Below, piece by piece: positions 24,695 through 32,024 of a stretch of DNA of 37,010 nt. This DNA is from Rhodobacter capsulatus (GTDB lineage Bacteria; Pseudomonadota; Alphaproteobacteria; Rhodobacterales; Rhodobacteraceae). A program made the translations under genes and the position numbers. Positions within the stretch are counted from its first letter, which is position 1. The number at the start of each line of letters is the position of its first letter. The stretch lies in the NCBI RefSeq assembly GCF_005144475.1, contig NZ_SWJZ01000042.1, forward strand, positions 1 to 37,010, written 5' to 3'. Under the pieces are notes generated by a model that did no database searches, had not been told where the DNA came from, and saw nothing but the letters and a program-made list of their open reading frames with translations.

Positions 24695-26293
24695 TTACTT
24701 GGTCACGGTCCAGTAGCTGGCCTGATCGGTCGCGCCGCCGGCGTGGAAGCCCTTGACAGTGGCGCGCAAAGCATCCTGCCGCGCCATCTGGAACATCGTC
24801 ACGAAGGCCGAGCTGTCGCGGTGCACGCGCTGCATGTTCTCATACATCGCGGCGCGTTTGGCGGCATCGGGTTCGGCCACGGCGGCCTCGGCCTCGGCGC
24901 CCATCGCACCCGGATCCCAGGCGGTGCGCCAGGCCAGATAGCCCGTCGCCTTGGCCGCGTCCGAGTTGTCGGGGTTTTCCGCGAAGGTCGAGGCGTTGGT
25001 GTGGGGGTCGGGATAATCCGGGCCCCAGGTCTGCAGGGTGATCTGATGCTGACGACCGCGGAATTTCTCCAGCACCTGCTTGCCGTCGCCCACATCCAGC
25101 GTGACGTTGATGCCGATCTGCCCGAAGGTGTGCTGCACCGATTGCGCGATGTTCATCCGCTCGGGGTTGTTGCGCACGGTCAGGCTGACTTCCAGCGGCA
25201 GTTTCACGCCGGACTCCGCCAAGGCCGCCTTGGCCTTTTCCAGATCGAGGCTGTAGGGCGTGTCGTCCAGCGCGCCAAGGAAGCCCTTGGGCAGGAAGGC
25301 CTGATGCACGACCCACTGCCCCTTCAGGATGCTGTCGGCCATGCCCTGATAATCGACCGCCCAGCGCATCGCCTCGAGCACCTTGGGGTTCGCCAGATCG
25401 GCCACTTTCTGGTTCATCGCCAGATAGTAGATCTGCCCGCCGACGTCATTTTGCACCACGATCTCGGGATTGCCGCTGATGCCCTCGATGTCGGTCGGCG
25501 TCATTTCGCGGGCAATGTCGATGTCGCCCTTTTCGATCAGCAGCCGCTGCGTCGCGCCTTCGGGGATATGGCGCATCAGCACGTTCTTGATCGGCGCATC
25601 GCCGCGCCAGTGCCCCTCGCGGGCCTGCAGGATGTAACCCTCGTTCGGCTTGAACGAGCGCAGCACATAGGCGCCGGTGCCTTCGGAATGCGACTTGAGC
25701 CATTCATTGCCCATGTCGCCGTTAACTTCATGCTCCATCGCCGCCTTGACATCGACGATATAGGCGGGCGTCGCGGTCAGACAGTTGTAGATGAAGCTCG
25801 GCGCATAGCGCTTGTCGGTCTTCAGGATCAGCGTGTCGCCGTCGAAGCTGACGGTCTGTTCGACATTGTCCTTGGTCAGCCCGAACTGGGTCAGGATGAA
25901 GGCCGGGGTCTTGTCCATCTGGACGACGCGGCGCAGCGACAGGGCGGCGGCCTCGGCGGTGACCGGATTGCCGCTCGAGAAGGTGACGCCCGGGCGCATC
26001 TTGAAGCGATAGGTGACGCCATCTTCATCGACCGACCAGCTTTCGGCCAGACCGGGGACCAGCTCACCCGGTTTCGCGGGGTCAAGCTCCACGAGCGAGT
26101 CGTAAAGGTTGTTGTTCAGGTCCGCGCCCGAGAATTCAAAGGCTTCGGCCGGATCGATCGAGACGATATCGTCGATCGCATCGGCCAGAACCAGCGTGTC
26201 GGCGGGCGTCTGCGCAAAAAGTGCTGCGGGCGCGACACAAGCAAGAAGGGCGGCGAAAGCGGCCGCCGGGCGAAGGCTGCGGAGTGATGTCAT
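24695..26293 (-). CDS. Peptide ABC transporter substrate-binding protein
   Basis: A 532-residue periplasmic binding protein of family 5 (DppA/OppA-type). The signal peptide is residues 1-27, with Arg residues and a hydrophobic core ending ALFA, and predicted cleavage before Gln28. Family features include PGLAESWSVDEDGVTYRFKM near 80-99, and RWAVDYQGMADSILKG further on. I start at ATG 26293, preceded by AGGGAG; the reading frame is open for 129 further codons upstream but lacks a signal peptide there. It heads the operon with two permeases, two ATPases and an M19 dipeptidase, so di- or short-peptide uptake is the best inference. The exact ligand cannot be read from sequence. Confidence 0.92.
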   Translation of the reverse strand: MTSLRSLRPAAAFAALLACVAPAALFAQTPADTLVLADAIDDIVSIDPAEAFEFSGADLNNNLYDSLVELDPAKPGELVPGLAESWSVDEDGVTYRFKMRPGVTFSSGNPVTAEAAALSLRRVVQMDKTPAFILTQFGLTKDNVEQTVSFDGDTLILKTDKRYAPSFIYNCLTATPAYIVDVKAAMEHEVNGDMGNEWLKSHSEGTGAYVLRSFKPNEGYILQAREGHWRGDAPIKNVLMRHIPEGATQRLLIEKGDIDIAREMTPTDIEGISGNPEIVVQNDVGGQIYYLAMNQKVADLANPKVLEAMRWAVDYQGMADSILKGQWVVHQAFLPKGFLGALDDTPYSLDLEKAKAALAESGVKLPLEVSLTVRNNPERMNIAQSVQHTFGQIGINVTLDVGDGKQVLEKFRGRQHQITLQTWGPDYPDPHTNASTFAENPDNSDAAKATGYLAWRTAWDPGAMGAEAEAAVAEPDAAKRAAMYENMQRVHRDSSAFVTMFQMARQDALRATVKGFHAGGATDQASYWTVTK

Positions 26294-26870
26294 GTGCGGA
26301 CTCCCTGTCCTGTCTGTTCTTGTCCCGGGGCGATCCGAAGCGGACCGACCCGATCGGACGAAGCTGGCCCGTTCCTTGCGGAAGATCAAGCGCACGTGAA
26401 CGCAAAGGCGCCTTGCGGCGGAAAAACGCCCAAGCGTTGCCCGGCGTTTCCGCAGCGCGAACGACCGCCCCGAGCCGAAAGCGCGAATCGTCAGCGCCAC
26501 CACGTCAATCCCCCCTGCCCCGCGCGCAGATGCCGATGCCGGAAACCGCGGCGGGATCGCGGCAGGACGGCCCGGATCGCGCAATTTTGACACAATTGCC
26601 GCCGACCGACGGTTGAGCGCACGCGACCAGTGCCGCCCCGGAAGCGGAATTATTGCCGCTTGGTTAACAGTTTTCCCCAAGTTTTAAGGGGTTGGCCGGG
26701 GAATTAAGGAGTCATTAAGGATTCTTGACGGCCTCAACACGTCGTTAACCTTTTGTTTCCATTTTGGGCGACAATTCCGAAAAGCTTCCTCACTCATGCC
26801 GCAGGCGATGCCGATAGTGTCCTCATCAGACGGGTGCCCAAAGGGTGCCGACCAGCCGAGGAGAACCAAC
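26294..26870. promoter_or_regulatory. 577-base divergent intergenic region
   Basis: It lies between the peptide operon (leftward) and an unrecognised gene (rightward). About 26294-26640 is GC-rich with no convincing gene; the open frames there are extensions of the binding-protein frame. From about 26640 it becomes A+T-rich with an inverted repeat AAGCGG/CCGCTT (26642-26661), several TTAA motifs, a CtrA-like box at 26704 and a possible -35 TTGACG at 26725. Confidence 0.55.
26704..26718 (+). promoter_or_regulatory. CtrA-like box (TTAA-N7-TTAA)
   Basis: TTAAGGAGTCATTAA has the exact spacing of the alphaproteobacterial CtrA consensus TTAA-N7-TTAA(C), although the second half-site is followed by G rather than C. 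It lies just upstream of TTGACG (26725), a position suitable for activation of the gene at 26871. Confidence 0.5.
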
Positions 26871-27476
26871 ATGGCGTTCACGTTCCGCAAGAAGCACGAG
26901 ATGAAGGAAGCCCAGCCGGTTGCGGTCGCCGTGGCGGCGGAAACGGAACACCTGGCCCTGTCCGAGAAGATCGCGCAATACGACTATCTCGAACATCTGC
27001 TGGAAGATCTGATCGTCGAACAGGAAACCCTGTCGCGGCAGTTCTACGCCAAACAGCGCGAGGCCGAGACAGACACCGTCGCGCTGGATTCGGGCGAGAT
27101 GGTGGCCCGGGACACGCTGACGATCACCGATCTTTCCTACACGGATTTCAAGCAGTTGAGCGATCTGGCCAAGCGCGTCGTGCCGGAGGGCCTGCCCAAT
27201 GCCCATCGCCGCTTCGTGCTCAAGGCCTGCAGCCCCGAGATGGTGGCGATCGAGGATCTGGAAGAGATGATCAAGCTTTACCGCTACCGCATGGGCGTGG
27301 CGGAGCAGGACATCCTTGACCACCGTCCGACCTCGATCCTCGAAGCGACGGCGAAGCTGCGCTTCATGTCCAGCCTGATGCTCGACGGGCTCGACATCAA
27401 GCACGACTATTTCTTCTACCTCGTCGAGGAATGCGCGATGATCATCGAAAAGGTCGAACGTCGCCGCATCGTCTGA
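26871..27476 (+). CDS. Unrecognised 201-residue protein with a CtrA-like box upstream
   Basis: I do not recognise this family. The protein is soluble, with no signal peptide or membrane helix, mostly helical and rich in Glu, with heptad-like stretches such as YDYLEHLLEDLIVEQETLSR (about 37-56) and LYRYRMGVAEQDILD. The C-terminus, MIIEKVERRRIV, is basic. GAGGAG lies about eight bases before the chosen ATG; an in-frame ATG 75 bases earlier has a weaker site. Coding bias matches its neighbours, so it is probably a real native gene. The CtrA-like box upstream suggests control linked to motility, cell cycle or gene transfer agent circuits, but nothing in the protein shows this. Confidence 0.7.
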   Translation: MAFTFRKKHEMKEAQPVAVAVAAETEHLALSEKIAQYDYLEHLLEDLIVEQETLSRQFYAKQREAETDTVALDSGEMVARDTLTITDLSYTDFKQLSDLAKRVVPEGLPNAHRRFVLKACSPEMVAIEDLEEMIKLYRYRMGVAEQDILDHRPTSILEATAKLRFMSSLMLDGLDIKHDYFFYLVEECAMIIEKVERRRIV

Positions 27477-27612
27477 GACCGAAAGCCCCGCCCGCCAATG
27501 CGGGCCGGGCAGAGCAGTGGCACAAGTTCCAGTGCCCGGTCGGTGCCAAAGCGATGCAAATCAACATCGCCGGAACCGATAATTCCTCCGCTCCGGGGGG
27601 ACGCCGGGATTG

Positions 27613-27628
27613 TTAACCATATCTTAAC
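27613..27628 (+). promoter_or_regulatory. CtrA-like box, full consensus
   Basis: TTAACCATATCTTAAC matches TTAA-N7-TTAAC exactly. It lies 84 bases before the start of the gene at 27712, in an A+T-rich 235-base spacer otherwise without a gene. Confidence 0.65.
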
Positions 27629-27711
27629 CAATCCTGCGCGAGTCTCGCACAAAAGAAACGTCGGGGTGGCCCACTCCCCCACCGACGCATGCGAGGCAAA
27701 GGAAGATCGAA

Positions 27712-28266
27712 ATGTCCCCCGAAGACCACGGCCAAGAGCAGCCCCCCAGCCTCTGGGTGCGGATGCGCAACCTGCTGACGCCCGGTGCCACCCGCCGGGC
27801 GGCCCGTCTGACCGCATTGCACCAGCAGATCGATGCGGTGCGCGACAAGGCGCTGCAAGTCGTCGCCCATGCGGGCGAGGCGCGCGAACGCTGGCTTTTG
27901 CTGCAGGAAGAAGACCTTGATCTGGCCGTGGGCGAAATGCGGATGCTGGCTGCGGTGACGATGCAGGCCGAATTCATCCTGCGCGCCCAGGCGCAGCGCA
28001 CCCGGCACGACACCCTGCCCGAACCGCAGCAGACCGCGCTCTCGGACCAGCTTCACCAAACCCTGGCGGCGCTGGAAGATCTGCGCACGGCGGCGGCGCT
28101 TTCGGCGCTGAAGGCGCGGCACGGGCTGTTGATGGCGCATCCCGAGCCGCTCGGCCCCGAGGGGCGCCCGGCCCAGCCCCCCCGCCCGGTGCCGCAGCGC
28201 CAGGGCAAGCTGCGGATGCTGAACGGCGTTCCCGCCGGGGCGCGGCCGCTGCCGACGGCAGTCTGA
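27712..28266 (+). CDS. Unrecognised 184-residue helical protein, CtrA-like box upstream
   Basis: No family recognised. Residues about 28-125 are predicted to be long helices rich in Ala, Leu, Gln, Glu and Arg (LTALHQQIDAVRDKALQVV), possibly coiled coil. The last 50 residues are Pro/Arg-rich and likely disordered. No signal peptide or membrane segment is seen. AGGAAG before the ATG supports the start. The stop codon abuts that of the convergent DUF808 gene: the palindrome TGATCA supplies both stops. It follows another orphan gene that also has a CtrA-like box, so the two may belong to one regulon. Confidence 0.68.
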   Translation: MSPEDHGQEQPPSLWVRMRNLLTPGATRRAARLTALHQQIDAVRDKALQVVAHAGEARERWLLLQEEDLDLAVGEMRMLAAVTMQAEFILRAQAQRTRHDTLPEPQQTALSDQLHQTLAALEDLRTAAALSALKARHGLLMAHPEPLGPEGRPAQPPRPVPQRQGKLRMLNGVPAGARPLPTAV

Positions 28267-29241
28267 TCAGCCGCGCAGCCGCGCCACCAGCCGCAAAGCC
28301 GGATCGACGATATACATCGCGGGCGGGATCAGCAGCAGCCCGAAGATCAGCCCCAGCACGCCATCAAGGGCGGCCGTCACCAGCCATGCCGTGAAGCCGC
28401 CCGCGGGCAGCAGATGGCCCGCGCCCTCGGCCAGATGGTGGATCGTGTCATAGGCGGCGGGCCAGCCCAGCTCTGCCGCGCCATGCAGCAGGATCGAGCC
28501 GCCGACCCAGATCATCGCCGCGGTGCCCAGGATCGAGAGCGCCGTCAGCAGCGGCGGCATCGCCCGCACAAGACCGCGCCCGACCCAGCGGATCGGCGCG
28601 ATCGTCCCCTTGCGCGCCAGCCACAGCCCGACGTCATCGGCCTTCACGATCAGCGCGACGCCGCCATAAACCAGCACGGTGATCCCCACCGCCACCACGG
28701 CCAGCGCCAGCGTCTGCATCCAGAGCGGCTGCCCCGCGGGCAGCGAGGCCATGGCGATGGTCATGATCTCGGCCGAAAGGATGAAATCGGTCTTCACCGC
28801 GCCCGAGACCTTTTCGCGTTCCAGATGCGCCGGATCGCCCGCCGGATCGTCCTCGGGATCGACATGGCCGTCGGCATGGGGGGCATGCGGAAAAAGGACG
28901 TGAAAGACCTTTTCGGCGCCCTCGAAGCACAGATAGGCGCCGCCCAGCATCAAAAGCGGCGTGATCACCCAGGGCGCAAAGGCCGAGAGGAGCAGCGCGA
29001 CGGGCAAGAGGAACACCAGCTTGTTGCGGATCGAGCCCATCGCGATCTTGCCCACGATCGGCAATTCGCGGCTGGCTTCAAACCCATGCACATAGCGCGG
29101 CGTGACGGCGGCATCGTCGATGACGACGCCCGCGGCCTTGGCCCCCGCCTTGGCGGCGCCCGCGGCGACATCATCCACCGAGGCGGCGGCAATCTTGGCG
29201 ATCCCCGCCACGTCATCGAGAAGGGCGAGAAGGCCGCTCAT
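28267..29241 (-). CDS. DUF808 family inner-membrane protein (YedI-like)
   Basis: A 324-residue membrane protein of the DUF808 family, similar to E. coli YedI. The N-terminal block SGLLALLDDVAGIAKIAAAS (2-21) and VVIDDAAVTPRYVHGF (39-54) are characteristic. Hydrophobic segments lie near 74-105, 172-200, 230-252 and 285-312. AHLEREKVSGAVKTDFILSA (138-157) is the conserved central loop. A His/Asp-rich stretch (HAPHADGHVDPEDDPAGD, about 118-135) could bind metal but is not a recognised site. The function is unknown in the family. Confidence 0.87.
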   Translation of the reverse strand: MSGLLALLDDVAGIAKIAAASVDDVAAGAAKAGAKAAGVVIDDAAVTPRYVHGFEASRELPIVGKIAMGSIRNKLVFLLPVALLLSAFAPWVITPLLMLGGAYLCFEGAEKVFHVLFPHAPHADGHVDPEDDPAGDPAHLEREKVSGAVKTDFILSAEIMTIAMASLPAGQPLWMQTLALAVVAVGITVLVYGGVALIVKADDVGLWLARKGTIAPIRWVGRGLVRAMPPLLTALSILGTAAMIWVGGSILLHGAAELGWPAAYDTIHHLAEGAGHLLPAGGFTAWLVTAALDGVLGLIFGLLLIPPAMYIVDPALRLVARLRG

Positions 29242-29329
29242 TCAAATCTCCCATGGGTTTCGCGGGTAAGTAGGGGCTGGGGACGCGGGGTGCAAGGGCC
29301 GCGCGCAGTGTCCGATGCGTCGTCCCGCA

Positions 29330-29956
29330 TCAAGCCTGCAAGACTTCGGTCATCTCGCGCAACTGTTGCAGGATCGGAGGGTTGGTCGGCTCGACCACCT
29401 CTCGGCGAATCTGGCTCAGCACGCCGCGAATGACGTCTGTCTTGCGAAGGCCGGATTGCTCCACAAGCGTCTTCAGGGACTGATCGCTTTCCGGCGAAAG
29501 CTTGAAGGAAAGGCGTTTTTGCGGAATTCTCACCCCGGCCTGCAAGGTCAAGGCGTCTTCGCCGCCCGCGGCTTTCCAACGTTGCAGTTGCAGGATCGAC
29601 GCAGGATCGCGCGACATCCTGTTCATGAAGAATGCGAGAATTGCCTTCCTGTGCCGCGGTGTCGCATGCCGCGTCACCAGCGTGACAGCGGCGTCAAGCA
29701 CTTCGAGGTCCGGGGCGGGAACCTGCACTTCCAGCGGAATCTCCACGATCGGGCGTGCGCGCCGCAGCGCGGGCAAGGACTGGGCGGGAATGCTGACGAC
29801 AGCGCCGCAGCGATCACAGACCGCCGCGAGAATATCCTTGGCCAGCCCGTCGTGATCTTCGAACGGGACATCGCAGTACCGAAATGTCGTCGGCACGATA
29901 TCGGCACAGAGTTCGCAGATACCCTTGGAACACTCGCCAGCCTGATAGAGTTTCAT
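29330..29956 (-). CDS. Candidate antitoxin: MqsA-like zinc finger plus ribbon-helix-helix domain
   Basis: A 208-residue protein. Residues 14-50 form a likely zinc finger (CELC at 14-17, CDRC at 47-50) with the intervening PTTFRYCDVPF resembling the MqsA N-terminus. Residues 60-145 are not recognised. Residues 148-186 (KRLSFKLSPESDQSLKTLV, then GLRKTDVIRGVLSQIRRE) fit a ribbon-helix-helix DNA-binding pattern, unlike the helix-turn-helix of MqsA. The start ATG lies one base after the toxin stop (TGA-G-ATG), so translation is coupled. An alternative ATG at 29977 adds seven residues. The toxin-first gene order is that of mqsRA. Function as antitoxin and autorepressor is inferred from architecture and context. 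Confidence 0.6.
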   Translation of the reverse strand: MKLYQAGECSKGICELCADIVPTTFRYCDVPFEDHDGLAKDILAAVCDRCGAVVSIPAQSLPALRRARPIVEIPLEVQVPAPDLEVLDAAVTLVTRHATPRHRKAILAFFMNRMSRDPASILQLQRWKAAGGEDALTLQAGVRIPQKRLSFKLSPESDQSLKTLVEQSGLRKTDVIRGVLSQIRREVVEPTNPPILQQLREMTEVLQA

Positions 29957-29957
29957 C

Positions 29958-30260
29958 TCATTCGTCCCGATGCACACTCACGAAAATGACGTCTGGAGCC
30001 AGAACGTAAAACTTGATGTACCAGCCATCTCGTTTGAGGATGTGCACATCCACGCCTTTCCTGACATGGTGCTCGTCTCTGCGATGATGTTGGCCGGAGC
30101 ATCGCGTCAGGATCACCACGACTTCGGCTTCCGTAATCTCCCCGGTTGCGAGCAAATTCTTGCTGCTCAGGGCGCTCCGTCTCTCGATCTGATACGAGCC
30201 GCTTTCCAGCGCTTCTATTGCAAGTCTCTTCGCCTCCTTGAACCCGATCCTTGCGATCAA
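29958..30260 (-). CDS. Candidate MqsR-like mRNA interferase toxin
   Basis: A protein of about 100 residues, close to the 98 of E. coli MqsR. Shared features, by eye from memory of MqsR, are RSAL (28-31; MqsR has RSAL), VVVIL near 47-51, an acidic-His pair EH (63-64; MqsR DH), YIK at 81-83 (MqsR YLK with catalytic Tyr81), and the end VSVHRDE (MqsR VSFKEK). MqsR Gln68 aligns with Lys here and the last Lys with His/Arg, so catalysis could differ. I chose TTG at 30260 because GAGGGAG lies just before it; a TTG at 30299 would add 13 residues. The block 30001-30060 is only 28/60 G+C, far below the surroundings, suggesting recent acquisition. Its small size, the coupled downstream gene and the palindrome over its ribosome site all fit a toxin. 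Confidence 0.6.
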   Translation of the reverse strand: MIARIGFKEAKRLAIEALESGSYQIERRSALSSKNLLATGEITEAEVVVILTRCSGQHHRRDEHHVRKGVDVHILKRDGWYIKFYVLAPDVIFVSVHRDE

Positions 30261-30262
30261 TA

Positions 30263-30278
30263 TACGAGCTCCCTCGTA
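30263..30278. promoter_or_regulatory. Inverted repeat over the toxin ribosome site
   Basis: TACGAG (30263-30268) and CTCGTA (30273-30278) are perfect inverted arms around CTCC. The GAGGGAG ribosome site of the toxin lies within it. It could be the autoregulatory operator of the downstream antitoxin or an mRNA hairpin masking translation. Confidence 0.55.
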
Positions 30279-30302
30279 AAATTCAAGTTGACGCCCCAAA
30301 CC

Positions 30303-30330
30303 AAAAGGCGCTCCCTTGGGAGCGCCTTTT
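30303..30330. terminator. Bidirectional intrinsic terminator after gatB
   Basis: AAAAGGCGCTCCC pairs perfectly with GGGAGCGCCTTTT around TT. It lies four bases past the gatB stop and 43 bases before the toxin start, insulating the toxin-antitoxin pair from gatB transcription. Confidence 0.88.
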
Positions 30331-30333
30331 CTC

Positions 30334-31851
30334 TTACAACCCGAGCTTCTTCGCCACGATCTCGTTGACCGCGGCGGGGTTGGCCTTGCCGCCTGAGGCC
30401 TTGATCACCTGGCCCACGAACCACCCCGCCAGCTTCGGATTGGCCTTCGCCTTCTCCACCTGCGCCGGGTTCGCGGCGATGATCTCATCGACCGCCGCCT
30501 CGATCGCGCCCATGTCGGTCACCTGCTTCATGCCGCGGGCCTCGACGATCGCGGCCGGGTCGCCGCCCTCGGTATAGACGATCTCGAACAGATCCTTGGC
30601 GATCTTGCCCGAAATGTCACCCGAGCGGATCAGCCGGATGATCCCGCCCAGCTGCGCCGGGCTGACCGGGCTTTGGCCGATCTCGTGGCCCTCTTTCTTC
30701 AAGCGCCCGAACAGCTCGTTGATCACCCAGTTCGCGGCCAGCTTGCCATCCTCGGCCACCGCCACCACGGCTTCGAAATACTCGGCATCCGCCACTTCCG
30801 CCGTCAGCACCGAGGCGTCATATTCGGAAAGCCCCAGATCCTTGACGAAGCGCGCCTTCTTGTCGTCCGGCAGTTCCGGCATCGTCGCGCCGATGTCATC
30901 GACCCAGGCCTGTTCGATCTCCAAAGGCAGCAGGTCCGGGCAGGGGAAATAGCGGTAATCATGCGCTTCTTCCTTGGAGCGCATGGACCGCGTCTCGCCC
31001 TTGTCCGGGTCGTAAAGCCGGGTTTCCTGCACGATCTTGCCGCCATCTTCCAAAATCGCGATCTGGCGGCGCGCTTCGTAATCGATCGCTTGCTGGATGA
31101 AGCGCATCGAGTTCATGTTCTTGATCTCGCAGCGCGTGCCCAGATGGCTGAAGTCCTGCGTCGCCTGATATTTCTCGTATTGGCCGGGACGGCAGACCGA
31201 GACGTTCACATCGGCGCGCAGGTTGCCGTTTTGCATGTTGCCGTCGCAGGTGCCGATATAGCGCAGGATCTGCCGCAGCTTGGCGATATAGGCCGCCGCT
31301 TCCTCGGGGCCGCGAATGTCGGGACGCGAGACAATCTCCATCAGCGCGACGCCGGTGCGGTTGAAATCGACAAAGGACATGGTGGGGTCCATGTCGTGGA
31401 TCGACTTGCCCGCGTCCTGTTCGAGGTGAATCCGCTCGATCCGCACCTTGCGCGCCACACCCGGGCCCATGTCGACGATGATCTCGCCCTCGCCCACGAT
31501 CGGGTGGTAAAGCTGCGAGATCTGATAGCCCTGCGGCAGGTCGGGGTAGAAATAGTTCTTGCGGTCAAAGGCCGAACGCAGGTTGATCCCCGCCTTCAGC
31601 GCCAGCCCGGTGCGGACCGCCTGCGCGACGCAGAATTCGTTGATCACCGGCAGCATGCCGGGCATCGCGGCGTCCACAAAGGCGACGTTCGCGTTCGGCT
31701 CATTGCCGAACACCGTCGAGGCGCCCGAGAACAGCTTCGCGTTCGAGGCCACCTGCGCGTGCACCTCCATCCCGATCACCAGTTCCCAGTCGCTTTTCGC
31801 GCCGGCAATGACTTTCGGTTCGGGGGCGGTGAAGGCAAGGTGATCAAGCAT
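30334..31851 (-). CDS. gatB: Aspartyl/glutamyl-tRNA amidotransferase subunit B
   Basis: A 505-residue subunit of the GatCAB complex, which converts Glu-tRNA-Gln and Asp-tRNA-Asn into the cognate amides. Recognisable are [13 protein letters not shown] (22-34), [48 protein letters not shown] and [11 protein letters not shown]. The tail domain (about 350-505, with PSILRLIR-like [19 protein letters not shown]) binds tRNA. AAGGGAA precedes the ATG. No gatC or gatA lies adjacent, which is common in alphaproteobacteria. Confidence 0.97.
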   Translation of the reverse strand: MLDHLAFTAPEPKVIAGAKSDWELVIGMEVHAQVASNAKLFSGASTVFGNEPNANVAFVDAAMPGMLPVINEFCVAQAVRTGLALKAGINLRSAFDRKNYFYPDLPQGYQISQLYHPIVGEGEIIVDMGPGVARKVRIERIHLEQDAGKSIHDMDPTMSFVDFNRTGVALMEIVSRPDIRGPEEAAAYIAKLRQILRYIGTCDGNMQNGNLRADVNVSVCRPGQYEKYQATQDFSHLGTRCEIKNMNSMRFIQQAIDYEARRQIAILEDGGKIVQETRLYDPDKGETRSMRSKEEAHDYRYFPCPDLLPLEIEQAWVDDIGATMPELPDDKKARFVKDLGLSEYDASVLTAEVADAEYFEAVVAVAEDGKLAANWVINELFGRLKKEGHEIGQSPVSPAQLGGIIRLIRSGDISGKIAKDLFEIVYTEGGDPAAIVEARGMKQVTDMGAIEAAVDEIIAANPAQVEKAKANPKLAGWFVGQVIKASGGKANPAAVNEIVAKKLGL

Positions 31852-31943
31852 TGCGGGTTCCCTTTCTCGGCTTGAGCCCTTCTAGGGCAGGGCGCGGCGC
31901 GGGGCAAGATGGCCCGCCCGCGCGGCGGGTGTCAGGTCGAAAG

Positions 31944-31997
31944 GGCGTATTTTTGCCAAGAAGAAACGGATCGGCTTCTTCTTGGCGCAAATACGCC
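31944..31997. repeat. Composite 3'-end repeat, copy B (full palindrome)
   Basis: GGCGTATTTTTGCCAAGAAG and AA (31944-31965) and its near-perfect inverted copy (31976-31997) match at 20 of 22 positions across a 10-base loop. Towards pepN it continues into GGGGTCCGGGGCAGCGCCCCGG (about 31999-32018), a GC hairpin, ending six bases before the pepN stop. It separates gatB and pepN, which both run leftward. Confidence 0.75.
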
Positions 31998-32024
31998 GGG
32001 GTCCGGGGCAGCGCCCCGGCGCTT

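Noticed and set aside
26294-26680. 129-codon N-terminal extension of the peptide-binding protein
   Set aside because: The signal peptide begins at 26293; the extension has no ribosome site and no family match.
30260-30299. TTG at 30299 as the toxin start
   Set aside because: It lacks a ribosome site, while TTG at 30260 is preceded by GAGGGAG and gives the length usual for MqsR. Kept as an alternative only.
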